Origin: Panorpa germanica
Taxonomy: Eukaryota > Arthropoda > Insecta > Mecoptera > Panorpidae
NCBI GenBank assembly: GCA_963678705.1
Contig: OY783203.1
Coordinates: 39,742,347 to 39,806,346, forward strand
Direction: 5' to 3'
DNA length: 64,000 bases
The notes under the pieces are model-generated. The model saw only the letters and a program-made list of their open reading frames with translations. It had not been told where the DNA came from and did not search any database. This document shows positions 1 through 12,339 of this stretch, one piece after another (position 1 is the first letter of the stretch; the number at the start of each line of letters is the position of its first letter). The position numbers and the translations under genes were made by a program.

Positions 1-1330
1 TAATTATTATTTATATATATATATAGAATTTAAAAAAAAGTAATTATCAATTAAAAGTTTATTTATCAAATCATAATATTCAGTAGTTACAAAAACACTT
101 TATTCTACAACAAACCAACTTACAAGAAGAGAACGATTCACATATCGGTATGTTTTTATATTCTATTGAAAAATTCCTCCACTTAAAATTAATAATTAAT
201 CCACATTATACATAAAACCTTAAAATTATAAACCTAAACAATTATCATAAACCCAATAAATCCAATCGTTATATATAGACATGGTAACTTTTAGTACGAC
301 CCTCATAAACACTTATATTACAAATTACAGTTCAATGTTTGCTTAGATCTTTTAAAATAACATTTAGAAATATTACCAACCAAATAAATATTAAATCCTT
401 AAACTAACATAGATATACATAAATATGCAGATCGAATTGTAGAAAAACATACTTCAAGAATTAATTAATTCTAAAAAATTAAAATTAACTCTAAATTGAA
501 GAATTAATTAATCAGTCTTTGTTTAACTGCGTATCCACCAAAAACGTGTGATTTTTGAAAACAGGTTGTGTTTGCCGTGAACGTTAGTGCAAACCTCTGG
601 TAAATATTTGTTCAGAAATGCTCCTAAACTAAGGTGAACTAGTAACTCAATGCTCAATCCGGCTCTGGCTGCTACCACTAGTGCTTAATAACTTTATTGA
701 TAAAATGAAACTCCATTAGAATCAGGTTAAAGATCGAATCAGGCTAAAACATCGAAAAAAGACAGTACGAACGAAAATGATATCGAGGTAGTAGAAAAAC
801 TAACAAAAGTCAATTTTAAAATTTTATATAGTTATTTTATAGCCTGCACAAATATATACATTTACTGATAATATTACTGCTACATTATTAATTAAAAAAT
901 ATAATTAATGTATAGTAGAACTCAGAATACTATTAGTTCGGTGATGTCTCCTAAATATCTATCTCAGTAGTTGATTCGTCAAATTTTAGTGACAAATGAT
1001 TAAATAAAGCCAACTCTAATTTTGTCAATATAGAACCATAGTTAATTAACGTAATGTGTAACCGAGATGTTTTGCTTGCCTTGGTTAAACTACAGTTATG
1101 TTCGACTGAAAACAATATTAACAAAGCTACTCACTAAAGACAGTTACGTGTCTTTAAGATGTTACTAACAATAACATATTTTGTGACCTATTTTACTGGT
1201 TTTTAAAAAGTAAATCTTATTATCATTAAAATACTCATAAAACTTCTTAAGAACACCTTTCTATGAATTATAAAATCTAATGAAGTCATTTTTAAAGATT
1301 ATACACCGCTGCCTCATACATTTTTTGAAT
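1..1330. other. AT-rich intergenic DNA, no gene seen
   Basis: No frame here looks coding: open stretches are short, with no recognisable domain or matched splice sites. I see only AT-rich DNA with short homopolymer and TA runs. Confidence 0.6.
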
Positions 1331-1334
1331 ATGA

Positions 1335-1456
1335 GCACAAAATCAAATTAATTCTGATAACACGTAAACCCAGAAAAATATATCGCTGGTCCCGTGATCG
1401 AACCCTAAAACACAGTAGTCTGTCGTCAAGCGTAAATGCTCTCAACCACTGTGTTG
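1335..1456 (-). mobile_element. tRNA-derived SINE copy 1
   Basis: Read on the minus strand, this begins with a tRNA-like head: an A-box-like GTGGTTGAGAGC near 1445 and a B-box-like GGGTTCGATCACG near 1390. A shared body containing CTGGGTTT and GTGTTATC follows. The same order of blocks recurs at 6560-6768, 55085-55165 and 57655-57775, so this is a dispersed SINE family and not a functional tRNA. The head does not fold into a clean cloverleaf by eye. Ends are approximate. Confidence 0.6.
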
Positions 1457-3004
1457 TCTATTTATTTTTTAAAATTAAAACTGCTAACAGAATATAATCT
1501 TGCTGTTCTTCTGCGGTACCAGAGGGATCTTGATACCATAAAAAGGAGGGCCCTCGGAATTTGCGCATTTGTTTATGCAAATCGTCATATATGACTACAT
1601 CGTAATATTGTAATATTAATCGTAATATTAACACTATCAAAAACTTTTCGTTTCCATTTATCTTATCAAGCAAATTTGGAAATGTGAAATTATTCGTCAT
1701 AAAACAGAAAAATCTACAATTAATAGATTCTCCAAACTAATTAAGTCAATCGGGTTTTGAACCATTGCCATTGCATGGACAATGGATGTAGAGGGAGAGA
1801 GATAGAAAGCGAGAGAGACATCACTGTTCTACTTATTGTGAGTGAGTGAATTTCGTATTGTTGTCAGTCTTCAGTCTACGAAGGAAACCTTTCTCCATTG
1901 TTCTAAACGTATACAAAATATATAAAATAATAATTATAACATTAATTGTACACGTCATTTCATAGATGCTTACAAATTGTTAGGACTGTTCATTATTTAA
2001 ATTGTTGCTTCATTATAGCGAAATATTTTTCAGCCCTAAACAATATGATAGGCATAGTTGTTATCGAATTCTATAATAATCAAATATAGCTATATACATA
2101 TATATATGGAATTCGAAATTATTGTATATTATAAATAATTAAATGTTACAGTTTATAAAAAAATTTATATAGAATATAAATGTTTAAATTGAAAGAATAT
2201 ATCGAAATATATACATATAAAAATAATGCCGAATAAACACAGTTATATAGCTATTATTTATAAACGTATATGCTACATAAATAATACGTTTGTTTACAGA
2301 GCATTAACAAATTAAAGTTGATAAAAGTTGATGTTGTATTCGATAAAGCCAGGCTCTCGTCTAGTTGGTTCGGTATGTTCAGAGCCCATTATGATAGTAA
2401 TTAGTTAAAATAGTTTAGGAGCTTATTTTCTGGTGCAAATTGCATATAATAAAACTACCCAGTATATAACATGCATTCCTTTCGACGTTATATTAACAAA
2501 GTACAGGAATGTTCATTATCGTATTTCGTTTTGCCGAATAGCATTTCATTTTTACGAATACAAGTGACTTTTAAATGAAGTTGAATGTAAGTTGACTTCA
2601 ATTTTCGGAAAAATACTTACTACAACTACAATTTAGTATTAGACGAAAGAGATTGAAAATAGGTTGCAATTAAACTAATAGCGAAGCATTACAATAAAAG
2701 CTTTCGTGAATAGTTAAAAATTAAGGAACTTGATTGACCAAATTATTGCAAAACTACAACATAAACGAAGTTATAGTTGAAAAGCAGTCAAGTTCAATAA
2801 ATATACATTAGGCTTTATATTGTTTATATTATTAGTAGTATTATTATAATTGGTTTTAATTGTTAATATATGTTCACTAATATTGCGACGAATCGAAAAA
2901 TAATTGAACATCTGATGTCTTGATAACCTATTTCAGACTAAAACAATTTGAAAACAAACATACTTTTAACACGACTATGTATTTAAAAGGTTTAGAACTA
3001 AACG

Positions 3005-3005
<1 letters not shown>
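1457..3005. other. AT-rich intergenic DNA with a short GA-rich patch
   Basis: No gene is seen. About 1788-1822 is a purine-rich GAGA-type stretch. About 2898-2934 resembles the terminal part of the dispersed element at 23893-24505 (shared AATAATTGAACAT block) and is probably a fragment of that family. The rest is featureless AT-rich sequence. Confidence 0.5.

Positions 3006-3067
<62 letters not shown>
3006..3067. repeat. (TA)n microsatellite, about 31 units
   Basis: An uninterrupted TA dinucleotide run of about 62 bp. It creates a spurious reading frame of alternating Ile-Tyr on the plus strand, which is not a gene. Such runs are polymorphic and prone to assembly collapse, so the length here is uncertain. 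Confidence 0.95.
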
Positions 3068-3070
<3 letters not shown>

Positions 3071-4731
3071 AAAATAGTTTTCTTGTTGCCTTAAACATCA
3101 TTAATCAAATAATATTATATTTCTGATGACTAATTACTAATGAAACTTTAAACTAACCTCACTTTTTGCAACCAACGATAAAATTAAGGCTACCTTAACT
3201 TTAACTATTCTTAACGCGTTCCAGACCATGTAATTTTATCAATATACTCATCCATAGAAGAAAACTTACTGAAATAGAGGCTTATTGTTAGTTATAGCCT
3301 GCCTTAACAAGTTTTTCTTGAATCTCAAAATTAACAATCAAACCATAAAATTATTTATATATAAACAATAATATTTTTATTCTATAAGATATACAAAAGT
3401 ATTTCATACAAATCTGTCATTGAAAACTATTTTTATACTCCTTAAGAATTAAATGACATTCAAATCATGAATTAATTATATTGCAAAACATTAATTGATA
3501 GACTGTATAACCGCTACAAAGATGAGAACATATTTAGCATGAGATAGATTTTATAATTAGAAAGAGCAGAAAAATGACTAAACATTAAGGATTCGAAGTA
3601 TGTATCCACTATGCTATTTCTTAGATTCTCAGGGATCCAGAGGTAAAACTTATATATCATATGCATAGGTCCCATAGTTATCAGAGCCAAGAGGTTTTTG
3701 GTTAATTTGCAAGTAGAGTCAGAATTTCAAATAATCAATTTGGCACGAACGAAAATACATACGAGCATAATATATTTCCAAATCCATTTATTGAAATTGA
3801 AAAGCTATTGAAACTATTTTTGTTCAAATAATAATTTAATACATATATTTGTATGAGTAAGTGAGAAGAACTTATATATGCGTAGTATGAGAACAAACGA
3901 GACAAGTATATAATTTTTATTTTTTTTAGTTTTTGCTGATTAGAGCTTTAATTTTTGGCATATTTTTTATAAAAGTTTTGATATTTTAAAAAATTATCGA
4001 AATTAGTTTAGCATTGATCGGTTCTCTAAGAATTGTCAGATTTTCTTTCATTGTTAGAACACTGAACAAATAATTCCAAAAGACTATTGGTTGGCATAAC
4101 AAAGTCTTTTACATAATGCCTAAATATAATACATAAATTGTCAATGGAAATTCTATAAATTATTGAATGTGTGAACAATAGTAGTTAAATGAAAGTAACA
4201 TTTACATAACAGTTACGATTAAATTAAAGCAGTTACGATTAAATTAATTATATTACGTATTTACTGAAAATTAGCTAAGAAACGTTCAATTATTTAACAA
4301 AAATTAATTTGATTATTATTTTTTAAATTTAAACTTAATTAGGAATTAAAATATACTTTTTTTGGAAATTGATCTGTAGTGTACTAATTTGGTATACTAA
4401 TATTTTAAACAGTAAAATAATAGATACTACGGACCCTTAATGAAATTATATAATATAAGAAATTTATTTTAGTAAAGAACCTGGCTTTTAGTATTACATA
4501 CATTATTAACTTTTACGTAATATATATTTGTATGTATAAACTATATGTATATATTTCTATTTAGTTAGGTGCTGAGGTGCTGTGTAAGAAAAACAAAATT
4601 GAAAAAACTATAAAATATATACATATCAAGTAGAGCAAATTATCATATCAAAATATATATTTAAGTGAATTGATGTTCCAATAGATTGCTATATATCTAA
4701 GTTGTTCTGATATATATACATCCCAGTAAAC
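3068..4731. other. AT-rich intergenic DNA, nothing recognised
   Basis: No coding frame, RNA gene or clear repeat boundary could be made out by eye. Confidence 0.5.
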
Positions 4732-5548
4732 AATTTGGTGAAGTGCCCTATTTGGTGAAGTTCGAGTCACTCGTACAATTCTATTCTAACGCTTTACAAG
4801 TTCTCTACCTGTCCCAGATTTTGTGTTAGTTATTCTTTCTAGTATTCTTTCTTTTTCCAACATCATTCATTAAGTATTTCTGTTTCTTTCCCACATGGAT
4901 ATATTTTTTTTAAGTTCACTTTCATCTCATTTATTCCAAAGTGAAAGAGAAACGACATACGTTAGACAAGTAAAATATATTTTTCACCATTACACTTGTA
5001 TACTTGTATAATATTTCGTTCAGTACAGATGTTTAAAGTATATGCTATCCTTTTTCAACAAATATTTCTTTAATGGTAATAGACAGACGCTATCTCCCTC
5101 AATCCCCGAATATAATGTATATAAACGAAGATAGTATCTAGCGATGGTAAGACAGAGGTTTTAAACCTAACGCAGACCTGCCGATCGTGGATTTTTGAAT
5201 CTCCAAAACAATGTAAAAAACTAATATAACGAGTATTGTTGTAGATGAATAATATTCATTAAAAAAATCACGATCCGTACTAAAGATTACATCTATTTAT
5301 TTCTTCATTTAAATATTTATATTTTGCAGACTCTAAAAAGTAGAATTCCATTAAGTTTTATACCCCTGCTAGTGTCAAGCTTATAACTCCGGTCATAAAT
5401 CATAAACCGACTCTGCTTTTAATTCAGCAGTGAACCGTCGTTGCGATCTCTATAGCTCATAAAAAGGGCCTTTCGAACACGTTCCAGACAAAAAACTCAT
5501 GATATGTAATAGAAATTAAGTAGAATTTACTCCAAAATGTTTACTGGG
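4732..5548. mobile_element. Dispersed TIR element, copy A (CCCAGTAAACA family)
   Basis: This about 817-bp block starts CCCAGTAAACAATTTGG and ends with the reverse complement of CCCAGTAAACATTTTGG, giving an imperfect 17-bp terminal inverted repeat. A second, longer copy with nearly the same ends and long near-identical interior stretches lies at 44017-44970. Relative to that copy, this one lacks roughly 150 bp near 4800 and has extra sequence near 5125-5175. No transposase-like frame exists, so it is non-autonomous. The target-site duplication is unclear here because the flanks are TA-rich. Superfamily not assigned. Confidence 0.8.
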
Positions 5549-6404
5549 ATATATATATATAGATATATATATAAAGTATATATAAAGCATGCAATATGTG
5601 TTTAAACTAAATACATTAATAATATATTATATAATATAACCATAACTATAAAAGTACATATCAATACATATCATATGTGATCCTTCCAACGTAATCTAAA
5701 CATGGTATTTAATATCATATAAAAACTGAAACATATCATTTACAAAATTGAAAAAAAAGTAGATGATAAAAAGTATTCAACATACAACTAGTAAATTAGG
5801 TAAATAATTAGTGCCACAATTCCGCTACCCACTTTTTGCGGTATTCATTCAATGTCATATGTGTTTTAAATATGTGTTTTAATTATAAATAGAACTGTTA
5901 AAACTATTATATAGTATAAATATAAATATATTATGTGTATTGCTATATGTTATATACAAAAGTAGTCTCTAAGTATATGTTATTCATATTCACAAGGTTG
6001 AAGAGTTTATACACATCTCCTTTTCTTTCTAAAAGTGAAAACTAAAATGCACTACGTAAAATTTACGTTTCGAAATTCTAACCTAAAAATTCGATCGAAA
6101 ACAAAAAGAACTGATAAGTGTAGTTCGTATGTATTTTAACAATTTACAAGGATTTATAAAGACCAACTATTCTTAGACTTGAAAATATTTTATCAAAACA
6201 ATCTGTTTGCAGAGGTTTTGTTAATTGTAGAAACAAAACTAATGCAATTCTCAAGCAAAGATAAATATTTTTATATCAAATTGATAATACAATAAAATAC
6301 TTGTGTAAAAAAAATATTTTTTAAAAAAATTTCAAAAATAAAGTATTTTTTATTCTACTAAAAATTTCAATATGAGTGGTACGGCATTTTTTTAAAACTG
6401 TTTG
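5549..6404. other. AT-rich intergenic DNA, nothing recognised
   Basis: No coding frame or bounded repeat seen, apart from a short TA-rich patch directly after the preceding element. Confidence 0.5.
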
Positions 6405-6470
6405 ACGACACAGTATGCTATGCCTTCGGTTTCGATTCCCAGATCAGTGGTAGAGTTTGATTGTAAATTA
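6405..6470 (+). mobile_element. SINE fragment (B-box half)
   Basis: Contains GGTTTCGATTCCCAG, a good match to a tRNA B box, preceded by a short stretch with CGACACAGTATGC that resembles the head of the SINE copies elsewhere in the window. Only the B-box half is recognisable. It lies on the opposite strand to, and 100-300 bp from, the fuller copy at 6560-6768. Confidence 0.4.
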
Positions 6471-6559
6471 ATTAAAAACAGAAATTAAACACTATTCTGT
6501 ATTAAACTAAGTAGTTGCTAATTATTAGAAAAAAGATAATATTTACATTATTACATCAT

Positions 6560-6768
6560 CCAAGTTATTTCCATACATGCATACACAGACTTATGTTATA
6601 TATAATCTTTAAATTAAATATGAAATATGCTCATTGTGTTGAAACCTGATATATAAGTATGTGTATCACAACCAAACTCAAAATATATCGGTGGCCCAGG
6701 AATCGAACTCAAAAAGGCAGTAATCTAACGTCAATGTGTCAATGCTCTCGGCCACCATGCGGTCCAAC
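6560..6768 (-). mobile_element. tRNA-derived SINE copy 2 (best preserved)
   Basis: On the minus strand the head reads GTGGCCGAGAGCATTGAC, an A-box-like block near 6760. About 45 nt later comes GAGTTCGATTCC, a B-box match near 6695. The family body with TTTGAGTTTGGTTGTGATA follows. Box spacing is close to that of a tRNA promoter, as expected for an RNA-polymerase-III SINE. The tail end is not sharply defined. Confidence 0.65.
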
Positions 6769-9700
6769 TGCTAGTAACTAGTACTGTCATTATTGGAGAA
6801 ATGTTCGAGGCTTTGTATTAGTTGTTCTATGAAATCAGAAACTGTTTTTAAATAATTCATATTTTGTATACTACTCGTATAAGTTAATTTTTTAGCAGGA
6901 AAAGGATTTGATATATAACAAAAAATGTTAAAAATTGTCTATTTAATAATAAGATAATTCAAATAATTTAGAGACTACTTATTGTGCCTAAATCGACCCA
7001 GTTCATTAATGAGACAACTCCGAAAAATCGAAATTTGAGTTGAGTATGTAGTTATATGTGAAATTGTATCCTCTATCTAATTCAATACACAGATAACTCA
7101 TAAAGGCAACCATAGAATATTATAATGCAGATAAACTTGTCAAATACCACTGGATAAAATTTCTTTCGTCATTATCTCAAAACTGTATTCGGAAATATCT
7201 CACTAACGAACTGGGCGATCGATGTGTATACACATACACCTTGAAATTGACAGGAAACTTAACAGGAAGTAGCGAGACAAAACATTCCGTTTGTCTCTAA
7301 TGTAAATTTGTCACAGATTCTATTCTACGAGTATCTAATGTAAAGCATGAAATCTGTGTGACAAGACATGCCCTGTTTGTCCCTACTTGCGGACGCCGCT
7401 GCACATACACATAAATATATTTATCCACTCTTCTAACGCTCATAAATGAATTTCACATCTTGATAAAAGATGTCATAAAAAATTATTGGCTAAAAGTCAA
7501 AGTTCCAAAAACATTTGAGAGAAAATCTCAGTAAACACGTTACGTAAATGAGATGTTACATTTTAAATGTATTTACTACGTAATTGTTTACTGTAATATA
7601 TTGATATTAATATTTTTAATCTGTTAAAAACTTAGTCTGTGTTAATTTTATAATAAATATATATATATAGACGTTATATGTTAAACAAAATTGCTTTTAC
7701 TTGAAATATATAATTTAAATATTAAGATATAATACTCGTATATGTATAACTATACGAATATGTACGTATACAATAAATACTTGACTTTATGTATTAAATA
7801 TACAGTTGTTTCGAACGTAAAATACAAATTTTTGTATAATTTTATACGAGTATACCTGAATTAATTCGAAAAATTATTTAATATTAGTTAACGTGAAAAA
7901 AACTTCAAACATTTGAACAAATTTTTTGATGATTCTTGAACATGTATTTATAGTTTTAACTCGTTAAACACAAAACGTAAAATCATGTAATATTTAACGT
8001 AATATTTTTTACTTAACATTACGTTTCATTATTTACTGAAGTTTATCATAATTCTGTTACATCTTTGTGCATTTATTTTGAGAGTTATATTTTCTACATG
8101 TACCCTACTCCCTATATATTTTTTAATCAAATAAACAGGTACTACTTATAAGTGCAAAAACTAATTAGAATTTACGTTTTCAAAATTTTTGTTCTATAAT
8201 AACAATTATGGTAATTAGAGTGCGTACGCTATGTTGTTCAGAGCTGTCACAATTTCGGTGCCTTTCGTATAAAGAATTATGATTTATTGCACTTTGCTAT
8301 TAATTTTCTTGGACAAATTGATATACCATAATAAAAAATACATGAAAGTGATAAATAAATAAAACATATTATTAATAAATAAATAATTACATTATTATAA
8401 TATAAACTATAATTTGGTATGCAAAACCTCACTTTCTAAATGAACTGTTCTTAAATAGTTTTTTCTTGAAGGTAAATATGTAGTTTCTTGTAATGTCGGC
8501 AATAAATGTTTCCGTTAAAGTAAAGTATTGCTTTTGAATCTTAAGAAAGAATATTCAAAAGCAATTTTGTAAATTAGCAAATTAGGAAATTGTGTAATCC
8601 TTTTTTAATTCTAACACTTTTTTTAAATTATTTGTTTTTTTGAATTTCATTCAGAAAGAAATATTTAAACTGCATCTTTATATATAGAACTAGAAAAGAT
8701 AAAAGATTGAAAGTTGGGATATGAATTTGGATTTGAATTTTGCACATTTGTGCGTTGTTTTCTAAGGAGCTAAATAATATTTTGTAGTAATATGTTAAAT
8801 TAACGTAATAAAAGAAAAGTACTACTAGTTAAAAGAGAATTGTTTATATTAATAAGATTTACAAGTTGTTAATTACTTAAATAATTATTAATGGATGAAC
8901 CTTAGGAAATATTCAAAACGCACTTTGATATTATATTTTCTTGCGACTATCTTTTAAATCGATTCAAAATATTTGTTTAAAAAAAACAAATTTAAAAAAA
9001 TTTGCTACAAGTACTTGTCTTAAGGACTGCATCCGTTTCAGCCGGATGTTGAAGATGTTGTATCGGATGGCCTAGCGAACGCACTCTTAATAACCGTACT
9101 CGTATAACATCCGCTAAAACCAATCGCATTGTTTCATGGAGGTAGTTATGTCATTTGGAACAGTGTCGGACAGCAATAAAACAAACTATCACAAAATATG
9201 ACATAAGAGGTAATAAAAATTATCAAATACATATCAACTATCGATAACACTACTTAACATTATACAGTCGTTAAAATATATAAAAATGTATGTTAAATTA
9301 GTTAAAATATAAGATATAGTAGTAAATAAATATAAAAATATGGAGGACGTACAATTTTATGTTAGATGTTGTTAAATTGAATATATAGAATGTAGCCACA
9401 AGAAGGCTTATTAACAAAACCAAATATGTAATAATTAATTACGATTACTAATTAATAAATACGAAAAGTAATTAAAAAATTAGTAATCCTAGTTACTGTC
9501 TATGAGTATATGTAAACTGACTTCACTTGGAAATTGAATTCTGCTGTAATAACGTAGTAGTACGTATTTGATTTAATGAAAAAATCTAACCGTATTTTGA
9601 GAACCAAAAATAGAAAATAAAATAAATACGCAGTGGCCTATATATATTTAAATAGTTCTTTATTTATCAAAAACCTGTCAATTCCTATCCTAATTCACTT

Positions 9701-10066
9701 ATTGTAATTGTCATAATTCTTTATGTCATTTCCAGTTATTTTAGATGTCAAAACTGATGAAACGGTGCGGCGCATCTACAGTGGGCGACATGTATGTATC
9801 TTGTGTTCCACTATGTTAAGAGAGTTTTCGTATTTTTCCAAAAAAGTACACGAAGTAAACCAATTGTGTTTCGACGATTTTTTTTACAATACGTAAGTTG
9901 TATTTAAAATATTTTACAAGTTACGACACTGTCATCGAGCAGTCGACTGATGACTTCATGACATTAGATTTCATTATTATCATCGACAAGTATGTTCAGT
10001 GCCGGCATTAGCCATTGCAAGGCTCCGGGGTTGCACATCTTTGCGAACCTCTTGCTCTTTGTGTAA
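6769..10066. other. AT-rich intergenic DNA with possible old repeat scraps
   Basis: No gene is seen. About 7262-7390 contains two facing, degraded blocks that look like eroded termini of a foldback or TIR element (GTAGCGAGACAAA facing TTTGTCCCTACTT). About 9030-9130 is a GC-richer patch with three GGATG/CATCC blocks. Both are suggestive only. Confidence 0.4.
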
Positions 10067-10125
10067 TGGGCTTGTGTCCTCATTTTTTGCCTTTAGAGAT
10101 AATTATCTCTAAAGGCTCAAGCCCA
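10067..10125. repeat. Perfect 28-bp palindrome inside an 8-bp inverted repeat
   Basis: Bases 10089-10116 form a perfect palindrome, GCCTTTAGAGATAA and its exact complement with no spacer. Outside it, TGGGCTTG (10067-10074) faces CAAGCCCA (10118-10125). The left side TGGGCTTGTGTCCTCATTTTTT matches the terminus of the dispersed element at 23893-24505. This therefore looks like a collapsed or deleted derivative of that family, with two ends nearly joined. The surrounding GC-richer stretch (about 9990-10220) gives short reading frames that I do not consider genes. Confidence 0.75.
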
Positions 10126-10607
10126 CTGGTACGGCACGCCGCATGCAACACGTTGTATTTGTACCGTACGTACTTAGTGGGCGTTATAGCCAATTAATTC
10201 TTGCCGCACCAATGGGCTTCAGTTCTAAACAGTGTCATACTTATTACGTACAATTTAAAGTGTCTCGAAAGTGATGTTAAGTTGAATGGTAAAAATGAAC
10301 AAATTGAAACACGACAGAAAAAGTCATCTCACAACAAACTATATGCTGTTTGCCCGCTGCCCGCTGCCCGCTCATTATTTATTGATTCCGTGTCTCTTGC
10401 TATTACTGATTTACTGGAATTATTAATTGTTACAATTATGTATCACCAAGGGAATGTCCACTTATTGCTAGAGTGGGCATTTTCGTTGTTGTTAAATTCT
10501 TTTACAATAAATATATTTTAGAATAAAAAGAAAATAATAGGTTTAGAAAGAAAAGAAGTTAAAACATGGTATAAACAAATATATAATTATAAATGAACAA
10601 TACTTAC

Positions 10608-10808
10608 TATTTGGCCTCTGCGGCCAATTCGAGGAACCGATTTCGATGCTTTTCGAATGAATTTTTCAAAAGCATCAGAACGTCTTCCAATTCTAGGCAC
10701 ACTTTTTGAGGCTTTTAAAAAAAAGCTATTTAAATCATCCCCGGAACATGTAGAAAATATAACTCCCAAAACAAGAAATAATGTTAGAATTTTGATAAAT
10801 TTTGACAT
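10608..10808 (-). CDS. ETH: Ecdysis triggering hormone precursor, first coding exon (partial)
   Basis: Encodes an amidated neuropeptide precursor that in insects is released from tracheal Inka cells to start the ecdysis motor programme. Residues 1-23 are a hydrophobic signal peptide ending in CSG. Peptide 1 is DDLNSFFLKASKSVPRI (24-40) followed by Gly (amide donor) and Arg-Arg. Peptide 2 is SDAFEKFIRKASKSVPRI (44-61), again followed by Gly-Arg-Arg. Both end in the PRX-amide signature of ETH1/ETH2, and the FFLKxxKxxPRxG pattern matches insect ETH1. A strong donor (GTAAGT) at 10607 follows codon 67 in phase 0, so at least one further exon should lie at lower coordinates, but I could not identify it. 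Reading through the donor instead gives a 73-residue protein ending at 10587. The ATG at 10808 gives a proper signal peptide. Confidence 0.9.
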
Positions 10809-12289
10809 TTCTCTTGGTAATAATTGTTTGCAATAGTTTATAACAAAAGATGTGGTGAATTAGAGAATCAGCAATTAAATGAAAATAATTTGCACTAGGA
10901 TTCGCAAGTAAGCTTTTATCACGATTAAATTAGCAATTGAAATCGATAAAAATACCGGTATTTCATTTACAACAAGCGGGTGAGTATCGTTTGGAATATT
11001 AATTAACAAATAGGGGTATGCAAAATTTATCAAATTATCAGATCTGATTAAGGTTTGCCAAATTAATAATGATATTAAATCCAATACTAAAGGGCAATGT
11101 CAAGAACGTTTTGGTTTTGCGTTCACTTGTCAAGGTTAAACCTTAAACTTTAAATCATTCGCTTTGTTTATTATCATGGATAGAATGCAGAGCCGAACAT
11201 GCGTCGCAACAGGGGCGCCTTCAGTAGGGCCGTGTTTATTTGTACATTTTTGAGGATCTTACTATATTTGGAAAATAAATTGCTTTTTTAAATACACTGG
11301 ATAATTTCTGAAATAAACCAGGTGCTTGGTTCGGAATCTTATTTTGAAAAATAGAGTCTGGAGAGAATAAGTTTGATCGTAAATTTTAATAATTATTATT
11401 CATTTATTTCTCTATTCTACTTTTTAGTCTTTATTCGATTTTAATGTAATAATATTAGTATACTTAAAAAAAATATTTCCCAATTCTAGTTTTGTCAAAG
11501 ACCGACCACAGTTAACTAACAAAAAATGAACCAGACAAATTGCTTGATCAAGCTACAGTTATGTTCGATTTGAACCACAATAAGAACTGGGAAACAAAAT
11601 TTCCAACAGTTTATTTCATCTACCTTAATATTTATGAATACTGCACTATATAACACAAACTACAGCATTAGCTCACGTTATTTACGCATATCCATGTATC
11701 CAATATTGCTCGGATATCTACGACATGAAATTGATCCCTTTGCGGTATTTTGATGTCGAGATGTATGAAAAAAGGTGTGTGAAATACACACAGTGGTGTA
11801 TTAATAAACATTAAAATAGAAACCTCCTCTCCTGATAAAGTGCGTTAATGCGACTACACCCTACTGAAAAAATCGAATGTCGCAAGAATTCACACACCCT
11901 CCACTCCTTCCGTCTATCATTATTGAAACCATCTAGCACTTACCCAACTAGTAAATTCTAAAAATATAGTAAACAACATTTTAGGCAATCCGACATTGAA
12001 CCGTGCATTTTGGGTATTCATCAATTTTTCTTTCATTTCTTAAAACTATAACTTCTACATTAATTATGTAATTAGCTTTTTTGGAGATAATATTTTCTAC
12101 ATAACTTTTGAAGTAACTTTTTCTTTGTAGCCAATGGCTTGGTGCTAAAAGAAACAATGTCAAATTTGCAAATTTGAGACCGAGATCAAAGTTTGTAACA
12201 ATCGCAGTTTCTTGACAATTCACAATAAAAATATATTTAATAAAAAAAAAGTTTAGTTACATAAATGTCAGAAAATCATAGAAATTTAA
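10809..12289. other. ETH upstream region and intergenic DNA
   Basis: No second gene is seen. The ETH promoter must lie in the first few hundred bases. GTCAAGGTTA near 11137 resembles an orphan nuclear-receptor (FTZ-F1 type, YCAAGGYCR) half-site, but one such match in AT-rich DNA is weak. A GC-richer patch at 11190-11240 may be an old repeat fragment. Confidence 0.35.
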
Positions 12290-12339
12290 AATGTAGATAA
12301 GTAAATAATATTTTCAAGAAAAATCGATTTCTGTTTTTG

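Noticed and set aside
2920..3126. Open frame of alternating Ile-Tyr residues
   Set aside because: It is a translation of the (TA)n microsatellite and has no coding signal outside it.
6681..6765. Genuine tRNA gene on the minus strand
   Set aside because: A and B boxes exist, but the arms do not pair into a cloverleaf by eye, and the same sequence recurs with a common non-tRNA body, so it is a SINE.
10015..10521. Two adjacent plus-strand frames (60 and 106 codons) upstream of ETH
   Set aside because: They cover the GC-richer repeat remnant and palindrome, show no domain, and have no matched splice sites.
10440..10560. Possible second ETH exon on the minus strand after an acceptor-like TTGTAAAAG
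   Set aside because: It would add about 20 residues without peptide or dibasic sites; the acceptor is poor, so I did not annotate it.
11125..11145. GTCAAGGTTA as an FTZ-F1 or ecdysone-receptor site regulating ETH
   Set aside because: A single imperfect half-site in AT-rich DNA has no statistical weight without comparison.
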